Source: Thermobacillus xylanilyticus (GTDB lineage Bacteria; Bacillota; Bacilli; Paenibacillales; Paenibacillaceae). Taken from it: a stretch of DNA of 64,000 nucleotides. The DNA is taken from positions 87,741-151,740 of the forward strand of contig NZ_CAJRAY010000083.1 of NCBI RefSeq assembly GCF_907165215.1, in the 5' to 3' direction. The position numbers were made by a program, and so were the translations under genes. Positions 8,135 to 16,943 of this stretch are shown here, piece by piece (position 1 is the first letter of the stretch; each line of letters begins with the position of its first letter). A model generated the notes under the pieces. The model had not been told where the DNA came from and made no database searches. It worked only from the letters and a program-made list of their open reading frames with translations.

Positions 8135-10235
8135 ATGATGAACATCAAGCTGACGATGAGACAGGTGCAGATCTTGCGCTACTTTCTTGAACACGACGAT
8201 TTCACCAGTCCGCAGCCCCTGGCAGACCGGCTGGGCGTCAGTCTGCGTACGCTCCAGCGCGAGCTTGCCGAGCTGGATCTGTATCTCGACCGATTCGGCA
8301 TCCGGTTCCGGAAGAAATTCGGCCGCGGCATGAAACTGCACGGCGATGAAGCGGCGCTTGCCGAGTTGGCCGGGCAGCTGCGCCGCCAGGCTGATGCCGC
8401 GCCGGATTACACGGCGGAAGAAAGGCAGGCCGTCATCAAGCACATGCTGCTCTCCGGCAAGGAACCGGTCAAGCTGTATGCGCTCGGCAAGGCGCTCCAT
8501 GTCGCGGAATCGACGGTGAGCTACGATCTTCAGAAGATTGAGCCGTGGCTTGCGAAATACGGCATCCGGCTGCATCGCAGGCCGGGGCTGGGCGTCTACA
8601 TCGAAGGCACGGAGAAACAGATTCGCGCCGCCCTGGCCGACCTGCTGTACGAGAACGTCACCCAGGAACAATTGATGACGCTGATCTACGGCCGCGAGGA
8701 AGCCCGCCGGGAGAAACTGCGGGATGAAATCCGCAGCCGGCTGCTGAACTTTATCGACCCGGCCTGGCTGCTGAAGATCGAGCAGGTCATCCAGCAGATG
8801 GAGCAGAAGCGCGGCTATCCGATGGCGGACAACGCCTATGTCGGGTTCGTCGTGCGTCTGGCGCTGGCCGCGCAGCGGCTGAAGAACCGGGAAGAAATTA
8901 CGATTGAACGGGAAATTCTGGAGCGGCTCAAGGCAACGCCCGAGTTCGATCTGGCCTCCGAACTGGCGGACCGGCTCAGCGAGAAGCTGGAGCTTGCGTT
9001 TCCCGAGAGCGAGATCGGCTACATCACCATGCACCTTCTCGGCGCGCGCTCGAACAATGTGATGAGCAGCGATTACGATTATTCCGTGCTCGAAGATTAC
9101 ACGAAGCGCATGATCTCCGTCATGGAGCAGGAACTCCGGCTGGAACTCGGCAGCGACGACCGGCTGGCGGACAATCTGACGACGCATTTGCGGTCGGCGG
9201 TCAAACGGATCGAGCTCGGCATGCCGGTGCGCAATCCGCTGCTCCAGCATGTGAAGACGGAGTATCCGGATGACCCGGAAGGCGTCGCGTTGTCTGGAAC
9301 AGGCGCTCGGCAAACCGGTGCCGGAAGAAGAGATCGGTTATCTGGCGATGCATTTCGGCACGGCGATTCTGAACCGGCAGGAGACCGGCAGGGAGAAGTA
9401 CCGGGTGCTGCTCGTCTGTTCCAGCGGAATCGGCACTTCGCAGCTCTTGCAGGCGCAGATCAAGCTGAAGCTTCCGTCGCTGCACGTGGTGGACACTGTT
9501 TCGCTCATGCAGCTCGACGATTGGCTGCGCGACCATCCGCCGGTCGATCTTGTGCTGACGACGCTGCCGATTCAGATGGAGCATGTTGACGCGTTCACTG
9601 TCAGCCCGTTCCTCACGGACGATGAAATCGCCCGGATTCAGGAGCGGCTGGAACAGATCAGAACGCAGAAGCAAGGAGCCCATAAGCCGGCGTTGGATCG
9701 GGCAAGCGTCGCCAGGACGGTGGACCAGGTGGAGCGGTACGGCAAAGCGTTGGCCGGGTTGATCCGCAATCTCGAAGTCGTCGACCGGTTTGAAGCCGAT
9801 GACAAGCAGCATCTGATTGACCGGATCATCGCGTATGCGGGGGAGAACTTCTCCGTCTCCGACCCGGACCTCCTGAAGCGCGACCTGGAGAACCGCGAGC
9901 GGCTCGGGCCGCTGCTGATGGAGCCGGAACGGCTGGCGATGCTGCATTGCCGGAGCGAAGGCATTGACGAGATGGCGATCTGCCTGTTCCGCCTCGGGCG
10001 CGAAGTGAACTGGGACATCGAAGGCCGCCGGGCACCCGTGCGGACAGTGCTGACGATGCTCGGCCCGCTGCACGGTCCGAAGGAAAACTTCGAACTTGCC
10101 AGCGAGATCAACATGTCGCTCATCGAGGAGCCGTTCATCCGCAGTCTGACGCACGGCAGTCCGGGCGAAGCGAAGGAAGCGATGCAATTCGTGCTGAAGA
10201 AAGGGTATGTCCGGCTGATCGGCCAACAGCTGTGA
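8135..10235 (+). pseudogene. mtlR: MtlR-type PRD/BglG-family regulator, broken by a frameshift near 9270-9290
   Basis: Two overlapping frames together encode one MtlR-like activator. Frame one (start 8135, after GGAGGT) carries two helix-turn-helix domains, PRD1 and most of PRD2 up to NPLLQHVKTEYPD. After a one-frame jump the second frame resumes with SRCLEQALGKPVPEEEIGYL, the EIIB-like domain with Cys in VCSSGIGTSQLL, and an EIIA(Mtl)-like C-terminus with His in LAMLHCRSEGI. No slippery sequence is obvious, so a two-base loss or one-base gain (real mutation or read error) is likely. PRD1 has VVRLALAAQR where a His is expected in the family. If intact it would activate the mannitol genes upstream. 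Confidence 0.8.
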
Positions 10236-10281
10236 ACCGGCCGAGGCAGCCTGTCCAAACTCGGAGAACGGGAGGATGATC

Positions 10282-11277
10282 ATGAAGGCGCTCGTCATTG
10301 AAAAACCGAACCATGCCGTCATCAAAGAAGTGCCGTATCCCGAGCCCGGCCCCGGCGAACTTACGGTGAAGGTGGAGCGGGTCGGCATCTGCGGCACCGA
10401 TTTCCATATCTTTGCCGGCACGTTCCTGTCCCCGTACCCGCTCATTCCCGGCCATGAATTTTCCGGTGTCGTCGACAAGGTGGGCGAAGGGGTCGAGGGC
10501 TTTGTTCCCGGCGACCGGGTGACGGCCGATCCGACCCTGCTGTGCGGCGAATGCGAATATTGCCTGACCCGCCGCGGCAACCAATGCCTGAAATGGGGAG
10601 CGCTGGGCGACACGACCGACGGCGCCATGGCTGAATATGTGAAGCTTCCCGCCCGGAACGCGGTGAAAATTCCCGATACGATGAGTTTTGCGGAGGCGGC
10701 GTTCGTCGAACCGGTGGCTTGCGTCGTGCACGGCATGAACCGGCTCGATCTGAAGATGGGCGATCGGGTCATCCTGTTCGGCGCCGGCGCCATGGGCTTG
10801 CAGCTCATGCAGGCGATCGCCGCGGCCGGCGCTTCCGAGCTCGTCGTCGTCGACGTATCCCCGAACAAGCTGCAGCTCGCGCTGGGGCTGGGCGCGACGC
10901 GGGGCGTGCTCAGCGGGGAGCTGAAGCCGGAAGACTTCCCGCGCGGGTTCGACGCCGTCGTCGACGCCACCGGTGTACCGGCCGTCATCGAGCGGGCGCT
11001 GGGCTTCCTGGGGCCGGCGGGCAAGTTCCTGCAGTTCGGCGTGGCGCCGCAGAACGCGGAAATCCGCATCAATCCGTTCAAACTGTACCACAAGGACTGG
11101 ACGCTCATCGGCTCCATGGCGATCAATCATACGTTCCTGCCCGCGTTCCGCTGGGTGAAGGAGAAGCGGATCAAGCTGGAGCCGCTCGTCTCGAAAGTGA
11201 TCACGCTCGAGGAAACGCCGGATTTTCTGGCCAGACCGAAGGATCCCGATCTGCTCAAAGTGCAGATTCAAATCTGA
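10282..11277 (+). CDS. Zinc-dependent polyol/alcohol dehydrogenase (MDR family)
   Basis: A 331-residue medium-chain dehydrogenase, a second paralogue in this locus. Catalytic zinc ligands: Cys in ICGTDFHIF, His-Glu in PGHEFSGV. Structural-zinc cysteines: CGECEYCLTRRGNQC. Nucleotide motif GAGAMGLQ, with Asp in VVVDVSP suggesting NAD. It resembles arabitol/threonine-type dehydrogenases more than sorbitol dehydrogenase. I chose the ATG at 10282 because GGGAGG abuts the ATG at 10276 too closely. It follows the regulator in the same direction and ends the polyol block before a terminator. It probably replaces a classical mannitol-1-phosphate dehydrogenase, which is absent here; the substrate is unproven. 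Confidence 0.82.
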   Translation: MKALVIEKPNHAVIKEVPYPEPGPGELTVKVERVGICGTDFHIFAGTFLSPYPLIPGHEFSGVVDKVGEGVEGFVPGDRVTADPTLLCGECEYCLTRRGNQCLKWGALGDTTDGAMAEYVKLPARNAVKIPDTMSFAEAAFVEPVACVVHGMNRLDLKMGDRVILFGAGAMGLQLMQAIAAAGASELVVVDVSPNKLQLALGLGATRGVLSGELKPEDFPRGFDAVVDATGVPAVIERALGFLGPAGKFLQFGVAPQNAEIRINPFKLYHKDWTLIGSMAINHTFLPAFRWVKEKRIKLEPLVSKVITLEETPDFLARPKDPDLLKVQIQI

Positions 11278-11283
11278 CCGCAT

Positions 11284-11338
11284 GGAAAAAGCAGCCTGCG
11301 CGGTTCGCACATGCGTGCCGCACGGGCTGCTTCTCATT
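11284..11338. terminator. Bidirectional terminator between convergent genes
   Basis: AAGCAGCC (11289-11296) pairs with GGGCTGCTT (11324-11332), with further GC pairs inside. An A run precedes the stem and T-rich sequence follows, so it can stop transcripts from both sides. It overlaps the end of the minus-strand gene. Confidence 0.7.
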
Positions 11339-12200
11339 TGGATGCGCGCCGCCTGCGGGACTTGAGCGGGCGTTTTTTCCGCGCGATTCGGCGCTGCCCC
11401 CGGGAGTAGACGCCGCGCTTGTGGAACGAGAGCGAGCGGTAATTCCGCGCATACCGTCGCCTCTCGGCCGGCGTGAGGGAGGAGGCGCCGCGGCGGAGAT
11501 GCAGGTTGCGGGCGGGGAGCAGTTTGACGGCGGACGGATTTTCGCCGTACACCATGTTGCCGTACGTCTCGTACTCGGAGAATCCGAAGTTGCGCGTCCG
11601 GTCGATGCTGTCGATGATCGCCCGGTACCACGGCTTGCCGTGCCGCGCTTCGAGCATGGCTTTGAACCGGTAGAGCTTGTGCCGGTCGAACAGCATGTAG
11701 TGCGCGACGAACGACACTTTCGCTTTCCGGCGGCGTCCCGTCAGCCTGCGGTACGTCCGGAAATATTCGGGCTGGCTCCAGCGCCGGTAATAGAAGACGG
11801 TCTTGCCGTCGATCCGGAACCGGTGCGGACGGATCAGCACCGTGTCGGCGTCCATGACGAGGAAATGCCGCCGGCGGACGAGACGGTCGCCGCTCAGCTT
11901 GAGCAGCTGCTGATAGAGCCATCCGGACCGCTCCCACCGCTTCGACCGGTAGCGGATCCGGCTTTTCGGCAGCGGCTCGATCAGCCGCTCGTTCACGAAG
12001 ACGCAGCCTTTGCGCGCGCAGATTGCGCGGATCCGCGGGCTGTCCGGCGATACGACATAGATCGTGCCGATCGGATGCCGGACCATGCTCCGGATACTGT
12101 CGATCGTGTGCGGCAGCGTGCCGGCATCTTTGTCGACGGCCGGAATGAGCACGTCGATCGGTTCGCCTGAACCCGAAATATGGACAAGGCCGGCAGTCAT
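11334..12200 (-). CDS. DUF6492-like glycosyltransferase-related protein
   Basis: A 288-residue soluble protein with a GT-A-like opening: IDVLIPAVDKDAGTLPHTID, then IYVVSPDSPRI, and a DxD-type metal motif in FLVMDADTVLI (about residue 115). This fits the DUF6492 group of glycosyltransferase-like proteins; the C-terminal 50 residues are very basic. The ATG at 12200 is preceded by GGGGTGAG and lies 4 bp beyond the stop of the nucleotidyltransferase gene, so the two are translationally linked. Together they suggest decoration of a cell-surface or spore-coat polysaccharide, with GDP-mannose or a similar donor. The acceptor is unknown. Confidence 0.65.
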   Translation of the reverse strand: MTAGLVHISGSGEPIDVLIPAVDKDAGTLPHTIDSIRSMVRHPIGTIYVVSPDSPRIRAICARKGCVFVNERLIEPLPKSRIRYRSKRWERSGWLYQQLLKLSGDRLVRRRHFLVMDADTVLIRPHRFRIDGKTVFYYRRWSQPEYFRTYRRLTGRRRKAKVSFVAHYMLFDRHKLYRFKAMLEARHGKPWYRAIIDSIDRTRNFGFSEYETYGNMVYGENPSAVKLLPARNLHLRRGASSLTPAERRRYARNYRSLSFHKRGVYSRGQRRIARKKRPLKSRRRRASK

Positions 12201-12204
12201 AAGC

Positions 12205-13542
12205 TCACCCCGGTTCGTTCGCATCGTCTTGCTCCAGCATATGCGCCGGCCCGCCGTTGTGCACTTCGATCAGCTCCATGCCGGAATCGGTTTGGAGGGC
12301 ATAGCGTTCGCCGCGCGCCAGGAGGACCGTTTCCCCCCGGCGGAGCGGCTTGAGGCTCCCGTCCAGCCGCAGCAGCGTCCCTTCGCCCGACAGCACCGTG
12401 ATCAGGGTATCGCCGCCGGGTTCTTCCGGCATCTGCCGGACCGCGCCCGGGGTCAAGGACGCCAGCGCGATCGTCCGCCCGCCGCTGTCCGGGGCGTCCG
12501 CATGGATGACGCGCCGGACGCCCCAGGCGTATTCGCCGTACATCGGGCGTCCGGCATGCGGGGGAAGGTCCCGCACCCGGCTGCTCTGCGACTTGTCGGC
12601 GACGAGGATGCCGTCCGGACCGGCGGCCGCGATGATGCCGCTTACGCCGATGACATGGATCGGGATATGCAGTTCGTTGACGATGTGCGAGCCGCGCGCA
12701 TCGCCGATGATCGCGCCCGGACCGACGACGGACGTCCCGAGATGGTCGGACAGGGAAGACCAGCTCCCGAGATCGCGCCACAGGCCGTCGTGCCGGAGGA
12801 CGATCGCCTCCGGCTCGCGTTCGGCGATCTCCCGGTCGAAGCAGTCCGCTTCCCGCCGTCCGTACAGCTCCTGCAGGCTGCCGTAGTCGGCGGGCAGTTC
12901 CCGTTCCGCCATCGAGGCGAGCAGGTACTTCAGCCGGAACGCGAACACGCCGCAGTTCCAGAGCGCGCCGTCCCGAATCAGCTTCTCCGCATCCGACGCG
13001 GCGGGTTTCTCGGCGAATCGCCGCACGGCGGCATGGCCGCCGGACGGCACGGCGCCCTCCGGCACGATGTAGCCGAACTGATCGGACGGATGCGAGGGAA
13101 CGGTGCCGATCAGGGCGAGCTTCGCCCCCGTCTGCTCCAGCGCGTCGGGAAGCCGGGCGATCGTCCGGAAGAACGTTTCGTCCACGAGCGGATCGGCAGG
13201 CATGACGCAGACGATCTCGTCCGGGTCCGCGGACAGCACCGAATGGAGATAGGCAGCGGCAAGCGCCGCCGCCATGTAGGTGCCGCGCCGCCCGGGCTCG
13301 GGAATGACCAGCCCGCTTCCGCCGATCCGGCGCCGCAGCAGGGCCGTCTGGTCGCGGCGGATGACGAACAGGGCGGACGACAGCATGCCCGCTTCTTCCA
13401 ATTGCCGGCACAGCCGCCGGACCATCGATTCCCGTCCCCCTCCGGGAGCGGGCAGCAGGTCGAGAAACAGCTTCGAGCGGATATCATTTGAAAGCGGCCG
13501 CAGCCGGGTGCCGGAACCGCCGCACAACAGGACAAGTCGCAT
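12205..13542 (-). CDS. Mannose-1-phosphate guanylyltransferase-like sugar nucleotidyltransferase
   Basis: This 445-residue protein makes a nucleotide sugar, probably GDP-mannose from mannose-1-phosphate and GTP. The N-terminal pyrophosphorylase signature is LLCGGSGTRLRPLS, the sugar-binding FAEKPAAS motif lies near residue 175, and VMPADPLVDE is the nucleotide/metal loop. The C-terminal 110 residues form a cupin-like segment (LRRGETVLLARGERYAL), as in bifunctional ManC/type II phosphomannose isomerases, though the isomerase active site cannot be confirmed. It starts at 13542 after GGGAGG and overlaps operonically with the DUF6492 gene. Confidence 0.8.
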   Translation of the reverse strand: MRLVLLCGGSGTRLRPLSNDIRSKLFLDLLPAPGGGRESMVRRLCRQLEEAGMLSSALFVIRRDQTALLRRRIGGSGLVIPEPGRRGTYMAAALAAAYLHSVLSADPDEIVCVMPADPLVDETFFRTIARLPDALEQTGAKLALIGTVPSHPSDQFGYIVPEGAVPSGGHAAVRRFAEKPAASDAEKLIRDGALWNCGVFAFRLKYLLASMAERELPADYGSLQELYGRREADCFDREIAEREPEAIVLRHDGLWRDLGSWSSLSDHLGTSVVGPGAIIGDARGSHIVNELHIPIHVIGVSGIIAAAGPDGILVADKSQSSRVRDLPPHAGRPMYGEYAWGVRRVIHADAPDSGGRTIALASLTPGAVRQMPEEPGGDTLITVLSGEGTLLRLDGSLKPLRRGETVLLARGERYALQTDSGMELIEVHNGGPAHMLEQDDANEPG

Positions 13543-13653
13543 CCTCGCATGCCTCCCGGATCCATTCGTTCGAGCGTCTCGACTATCCTATGTGGTTCGG
13601 GGCGCGATGTCCGGGCGGAAGCAGCCTCTTTTTTGCATCGGCGGCGCCAAGGA

Positions 13654-13682
13654 TTGACCCCCGGCGGGTGATGGTGGATAAT
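13654..13682 (+). promoter_or_regulatory. Promoter of MFS transporter gene
   Basis: TTGACC (13654-13659), a 17-bp spacer and GATAAT (13677-13682), a good sigma-A match about 35 bp upstream of the start codon. Confidence 0.7.
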
Positions 13683-13716
13683 GGCGTTATGTGACTTGCG
13701 GAGGGAGATGCTGAGG

Positions 13717-15054
13717 ATGGATTGGCGCAGAGTATCGGTGCTGGCCGGCATTGTCATGGCCATGCTCGTCTCGGCGATGGATACGACGATCATCAACACG
13801 ACGATGCCGACGATTGCGGAAGAACTGGGACAGTTCCATCTGTACGCGTGGACTTTCGCTTCCTATATGATCTTCACGACGGTGCTGGCACCGATCGCCG
13901 GCCGGCTTTCCGACATGTACGGGAGGAAAAAGGTGCTGCTGGCGGGGCTCGTCCTGTTCCTGCTCGGATCGCTGCTGTGCGGCGCCGCGCAGTCGATGGT
14001 GCAGCTTGTTCTTTTCCGCGCCGTCCAGGGCATCGGGGCGGGCATCATGAACCCGTTCCCGGCGATCATCGCGGGGGATCTGTTCTCCGTCGAGAAGCGT
14101 GGACGCATCCAGGCGCTGTTCACGGCGATGTGGGGGCTGTCGGGGGTCATTGCGCCGCTGCTCGGCTCGCTGTTCGTCGAGTATTGGACATGGCGGTGGA
14201 TTTTCTTCGTCAACATTCCGATCTGCATCGTATCGATTCTGCTGCTGCTGCCTTATCGCGAGGTGTACCAGCCGCGGCCGGCCGCCATCGACTACGCCGG
14301 CACGGTGCTGTTCACGGCCGGGGTCAGTCTGCTCCTCATGACGACGGTTGTGGAAAGCGGAATTGCACTGTACGCCGCGGGCGGACTCGCGCTGCTCGCG
14401 CTGTTCGTGCAGTGGGAACGCCGCCACGCGTCGCCGCTGCTGCCGCTCAATCTGTTCCGCAACCGCCAGGTGACCTGGATCAATGTGAACGGATTTCTGG
14501 CGAACGCGGCGCTGTTCGGCGCAAGCACTTATCTTCCGTATTATCTGCAGGACCAGGGCTGGTCCATCTTCATGAGCGGCGTCGCCATGCTCGGCATGAC
14601 CGGCGGCTGGATGATCGCTTCGGTGCCGGCGGGCCGCTGGATTCTGAACTACGGCTACCGACCGCTCATCGTGCTCGGCAATCTGCTGCAGGTTGTTTCG
14701 GCGGCCATGTTCCTGCTGCTCGGCACGTTCAACGATTTCTGGTTCGTACTTATCCTGTCGTTCCCGCTCGGAATTGCGTTCGGCATGCTGTCGACCGTGT
14801 CGATCATCGGGGTGCAGCAGCTGGTGGCGCCCGACCAGAAGGGCGTCTCGACGTCGCTGCAGATGTTCGCGCGGAACATCGGCACGACGTTCGGCGTCAC
14901 GCTGATGGGCGCGATGCTCGCGAAGGCGCCGGAGGTGGCGGAAGGATTCCGCTGGATGTTCCTGTACGGCACCGCCGGCAGTCTCGTGTCGCTGGCCACC
15001 GCGTTCCTGATCCGCGGCGGCCGGCCGGCGCGGGAAGTGAACGCCGGCGCATGA
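13717..15054 (+). CDS. MFS multidrug-type transporter (DHA2 family)
   Basis: A 445-residue inner-membrane transporter. It opens with the DHA2 signature MDTTIINTTMPTIAEEL on helix 1, and the loop 2-3 motif GRLSDMYGRKKVLL follows. About 12-14 hydrophobic helices are visible, with the motif C-like GIGAGIMNPFPAIIAGDLF in helix 5. Proton-driven export of drugs or metabolites is the family role. The start at 13717 has GGAGGG 9 bp upstream; the ATG at 13708 is too close to that site. It has its own promoter and terminator and diverges from the nucleotidyltransferase gene. Confidence 0.85.
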   Translation: MDWRRVSVLAGIVMAMLVSAMDTTIINTTMPTIAEELGQFHLYAWTFASYMIFTTVLAPIAGRLSDMYGRKKVLLAGLVLFLLGSLLCGAAQSMVQLVLFRAVQGIGAGIMNPFPAIIAGDLFSVEKRGRIQALFTAMWGLSGVIAPLLGSLFVEYWTWRWIFFVNIPICIVSILLLLPYREVYQPRPAAIDYAGTVLFTAGVSLLLMTTVVESGIALYAAGGLALLALFVQWERRHASPLLPLNLFRNRQVTWINVNGFLANAALFGASTYLPYYLQDQGWSIFMSGVAMLGMTGGWMIASVPAGRWILNYGYRPLIVLGNLLQVVSAAMFLLLGTFNDFWFVLILSFPLGIAFGMLSTVSIIGVQQLVAPDQKGVSTSLQMFARNIGTTFGVTLMGAMLAKAPEVAEGFRWMFLYGTAGSLVSLATAFLIRGGRPAREVNAGA

Positions 15055-15059
15055 ATCAT

Positions 15060-15099
15060 GGACCGCTTCGGCTGCTTCGGGCCGGGCGGTCCTTCTTTG
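15060..15099 (+). terminator. Terminator after MFS gene
   Basis: GGACCGC (15060-15066) pairs with GCGGTCC (15086-15092), with an inner CGGC/CCG stem, followed by TTCTTT. Confidence 0.65.
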
Positions 15100-15186
15100 C
15101 GCGCACCGGTTACGATTGAAGATCCCGGACTTTTTTGCATCACAACGATTTTTTTTTGATTGAATGCTTGCAATCATCCGCTGATT

Positions 15187-15238
15187 GGAATATAAGGAAT
15201 ATTTGGTTGTTGCGTTTGCGGGATCAGATCACAATAAT
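15187..15238 (+). promoter_or_regulatory. Promoter region of amino-acid ABC operon with GGAATA direct repeat
   Basis: TTGCGT (15210-15215), a 17-bp spacer and AATAAT (15233-15238). Just upstream, GGAATA is repeated nine bases apart in an AT-rich patch (15187-15203). GGAAT-containing AT-rich sequences occur in CymR operators of sulfur genes in Bacillus, so control by sulfur status is possible but weakly supported. Confidence 0.4.
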
Positions 15239-15273
15239 ACAAAGTAGCACATGGGAAAAGGGAGAGGACATTC

Positions 15274-16134
15274 ATGAAAAAAACAGCCGCCATCCTGCTC
15301 GCGGCACTGCTTGCGGTTGCGGTCATCGGCTGCGGCTCAGGCAACAGCAACAAGGACCAGGCAAGCTCGGGCGTGAAGGTCATCGACATTCCGCTCACGG
15401 AAGAAGAGTACGCCTTCGGGGTGGACAAGAATCAACCGGAGCTTCTGGAGCAAGTGAATGAGTTCATCGCCAAGATCAAGGAAGACGGAACGCTCGATGA
15501 GATCCTGAACCGTTATTTCGGCGACGGAGAACCTCAGCCGGTCACTTCCGCGGAACTGGACACCGGCAAGGACCAACTGGTCGTCGCGACCAACGCGGCT
15601 TTTGAGCCGTTCGAGTATATGAAGGGCGACAAATACTACGGCGTTGACATGGAGATCGCCGCGCTGCTCGCCGAGCATCTGGGCAAAGAACTTGTCATCA
15701 GCAACATGGACTTCGACGCCGTTGTGCTGTCCGTCGGCCAGGGCAAAGCGGATATCGGCATGGCCGGTCTTACGGTCAATGAGGAGCGCAAGCAATACGT
15801 GGAGTTCTCGGAGAAATACTATGACGCTGCGCAGTTGGTCATCGTGAAAGCTTCCGATACCCGGTTCGACGACAGCAAGACGGCCGCCGATGTGGAAGCG
15901 GTACTGGCCGGACTGACGAAGGAGAACAAGGTCGGGTTCCAGACCGGCACGACGGCACAGTTCTATGTGGAAGGCGACGAAGATTGGGGATTCCCGGGAC
16001 TCAATGTGACCGGCGTCGGCTACCGCAATGGTTCGCTGGCCGTTCAGGATATGCTCAACGGCAATGTTGAACTGGTCATCATCGACGAGGCGCCGGCGAA
16101 GTTCATTGCCGCCGCGATCAACGAATTGCAATAA
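15274..16134 (+). CDS. Polar amino-acid ABC transporter binding lipoprotein, apparently circularly permuted
   Basis: A 286-residue lipoprotein with lipobox VIGC and Cys at residue 20. The order of the SBP_bac_3 fold is unusual. Residues 34-80 (IDIPLTEEEYAFGVDKNQP ... EILNRYFGDG) are the segment that normally ends this family. The usual N-terminus, LVVATNAAFEPFEYMKG, follows it. The protein then stops at DEAPAKFIAAAINELQ, just where the missing tail should begin. Total length equals one canonical domain, so this is permutation rather than duplication. The ligand-binding arrangement of the periplasmic-type lobes should be preserved. It is co-directional with a permease and ATPase; a cystine or other polar amino acid is a reasonable ligand guess. 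Confidence 0.85.
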   Translation: MKKTAAILLAALLAVAVIGCGSGNSNKDQASSGVKVIDIPLTEEEYAFGVDKNQPELLEQVNEFIAKIKEDGTLDEILNRYFGDGEPQPVTSAELDTGKDQLVVATNAAFEPFEYMKGDKYYGVDMEIAALLAEHLGKELVISNMDFDAVVLSVGQGKADIGMAGLTVNEERKQYVEFSEKYYDAAQLVIVKASDTRFDDSKTAADVEAVLAGLTKENKVGFQTGTTAQFYVEGDEDWGFPGLNVTGVGYRNGSLAVQDMLNGNVELVIIDEAPAKFIAAAINELQ

Positions 16135-16186
16135 AGACAGGCGGATGCAGACGCTGGCATCCAGGCAAAGCTTGAACAGATTCGAT

Positions 16187-16212
16187 GATACTCCGCCGGA
16201 GGGCGGAGTATC
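16187..16212 (+). promoter_or_regulatory. Perfect hairpin between binding-protein and permease genes
   Basis: GATACTCCGCC (16187-16197), loop GGAG, GGCGGAGTATC (16202-16212): an 11-bp perfect stem with a GGAG loop and no U tract. It lies 20 bp before the permease start and probably sets differential expression by stabilising the upstream message. Confidence 0.65.
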
Positions 16213-16232
16213 TCCGCGTTTGGGAGCGTGTC

Positions 16233-16943
16233 ATGGGAAATTTTGACAAGAAGCTGGAGCGGTTCTGGGAGGTCTTCATCGAGCATGGCGGATACGTCAA
16301 GGTGCTTACCGGACTGCAAAATACGGTCTACATCGCGGTCGCGGGCCTGGCCATCGGTATCCTGATCGGTACGCTCATCGCCATCATCCGGGTATCGCCC
16401 AAAAACAACGGATTGCTGAAAACCCTGAACAGCCTGTGCGTTTTCTATGTCGGATTGTTCAGAGGAACGCCGATCGTCGTGCAGCTGCTCGTCGCCTACT
16501 ATGTCATGTTGCCGATGATTGGCGTCAACATCCCCGCACTACAGGTGTGCGTGCTCGTCTTCGGGCTGAACAGCGCCGCTTATGTGTCGGAGATCATGCG
16601 CAGCGGCATCCTGTCCGTCGATCCCGGCCAGATGGAGGCGGGCCGGGCCCTCGGTCTGAACTACCGCGTCACCATGCTGAAGATCGTCATTCCGCAAGCC
16701 GTGAAGAACATCGTGCCGACGCTTGGCAACGAATTCATTTCGCTGATCAAGGAAACCTCCGTCGTAAGCTTCGTCGGCGCGGCCGATCTGTATGTGGCCT
16801 TCAACTATATCGGCTCGAACAATTACGAATTCATGGTGCCTTATCTCGTCATGGCCTTGATCTACATTGCCCTGGTTGCCGTCGCTGCGCTGATCATCAG
16901 GCAATTGGAAAGGAGCCTGAGAAAAAGTGATAGACGTCATTGA
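16233..16943 (+). CDS. Amino-acid ABC transporter permease (HisM/GlnP type)
   Basis: A 236-residue membrane protein with about five helices. It has the HEQRO family N-terminus ([19 protein letters not shown]), the [19 protein letters not shown] motif and the EAA loop [20 protein letters not shown] near residue 130. I chose the ATG at 16233 behind GGGAGCG; the frame extends 16 codons further upstream into the intercistronic hairpin, where no ribosome site is seen. Its stop overlaps the ATPase gene by 17 bp, showing tight coupling. Confidence 0.88.
   Translation: MGNFDKKLERFWEVFIEHGGYVKVLTGLQNTVYIAVAGLAIGILIGTLIAIIRVSPKNNGLLKTLNSLCVFYVGLFRGTPIVVQLLVAYYVMLPMIGVNIPALQVCVLVFGLNSAAYVSEIMRSGILSVDPGQMEAGRALGLNYRVTMLKIVIPQAVKNIVPTLGNEFISLIKETSVVSFVGAADLYVAFNYIGSNNYEFMVPYLVMALIYIALVAVAALIIRQLERSLRKSDRRH

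Noticed and set aside
9270..9300. Programmed frameshift in mtlR
   Set aside because: No slippery heptamer, internal Shine-Dalgarno or downstream structure is obvious at the join, and MtlR genes are not known to use recoding.
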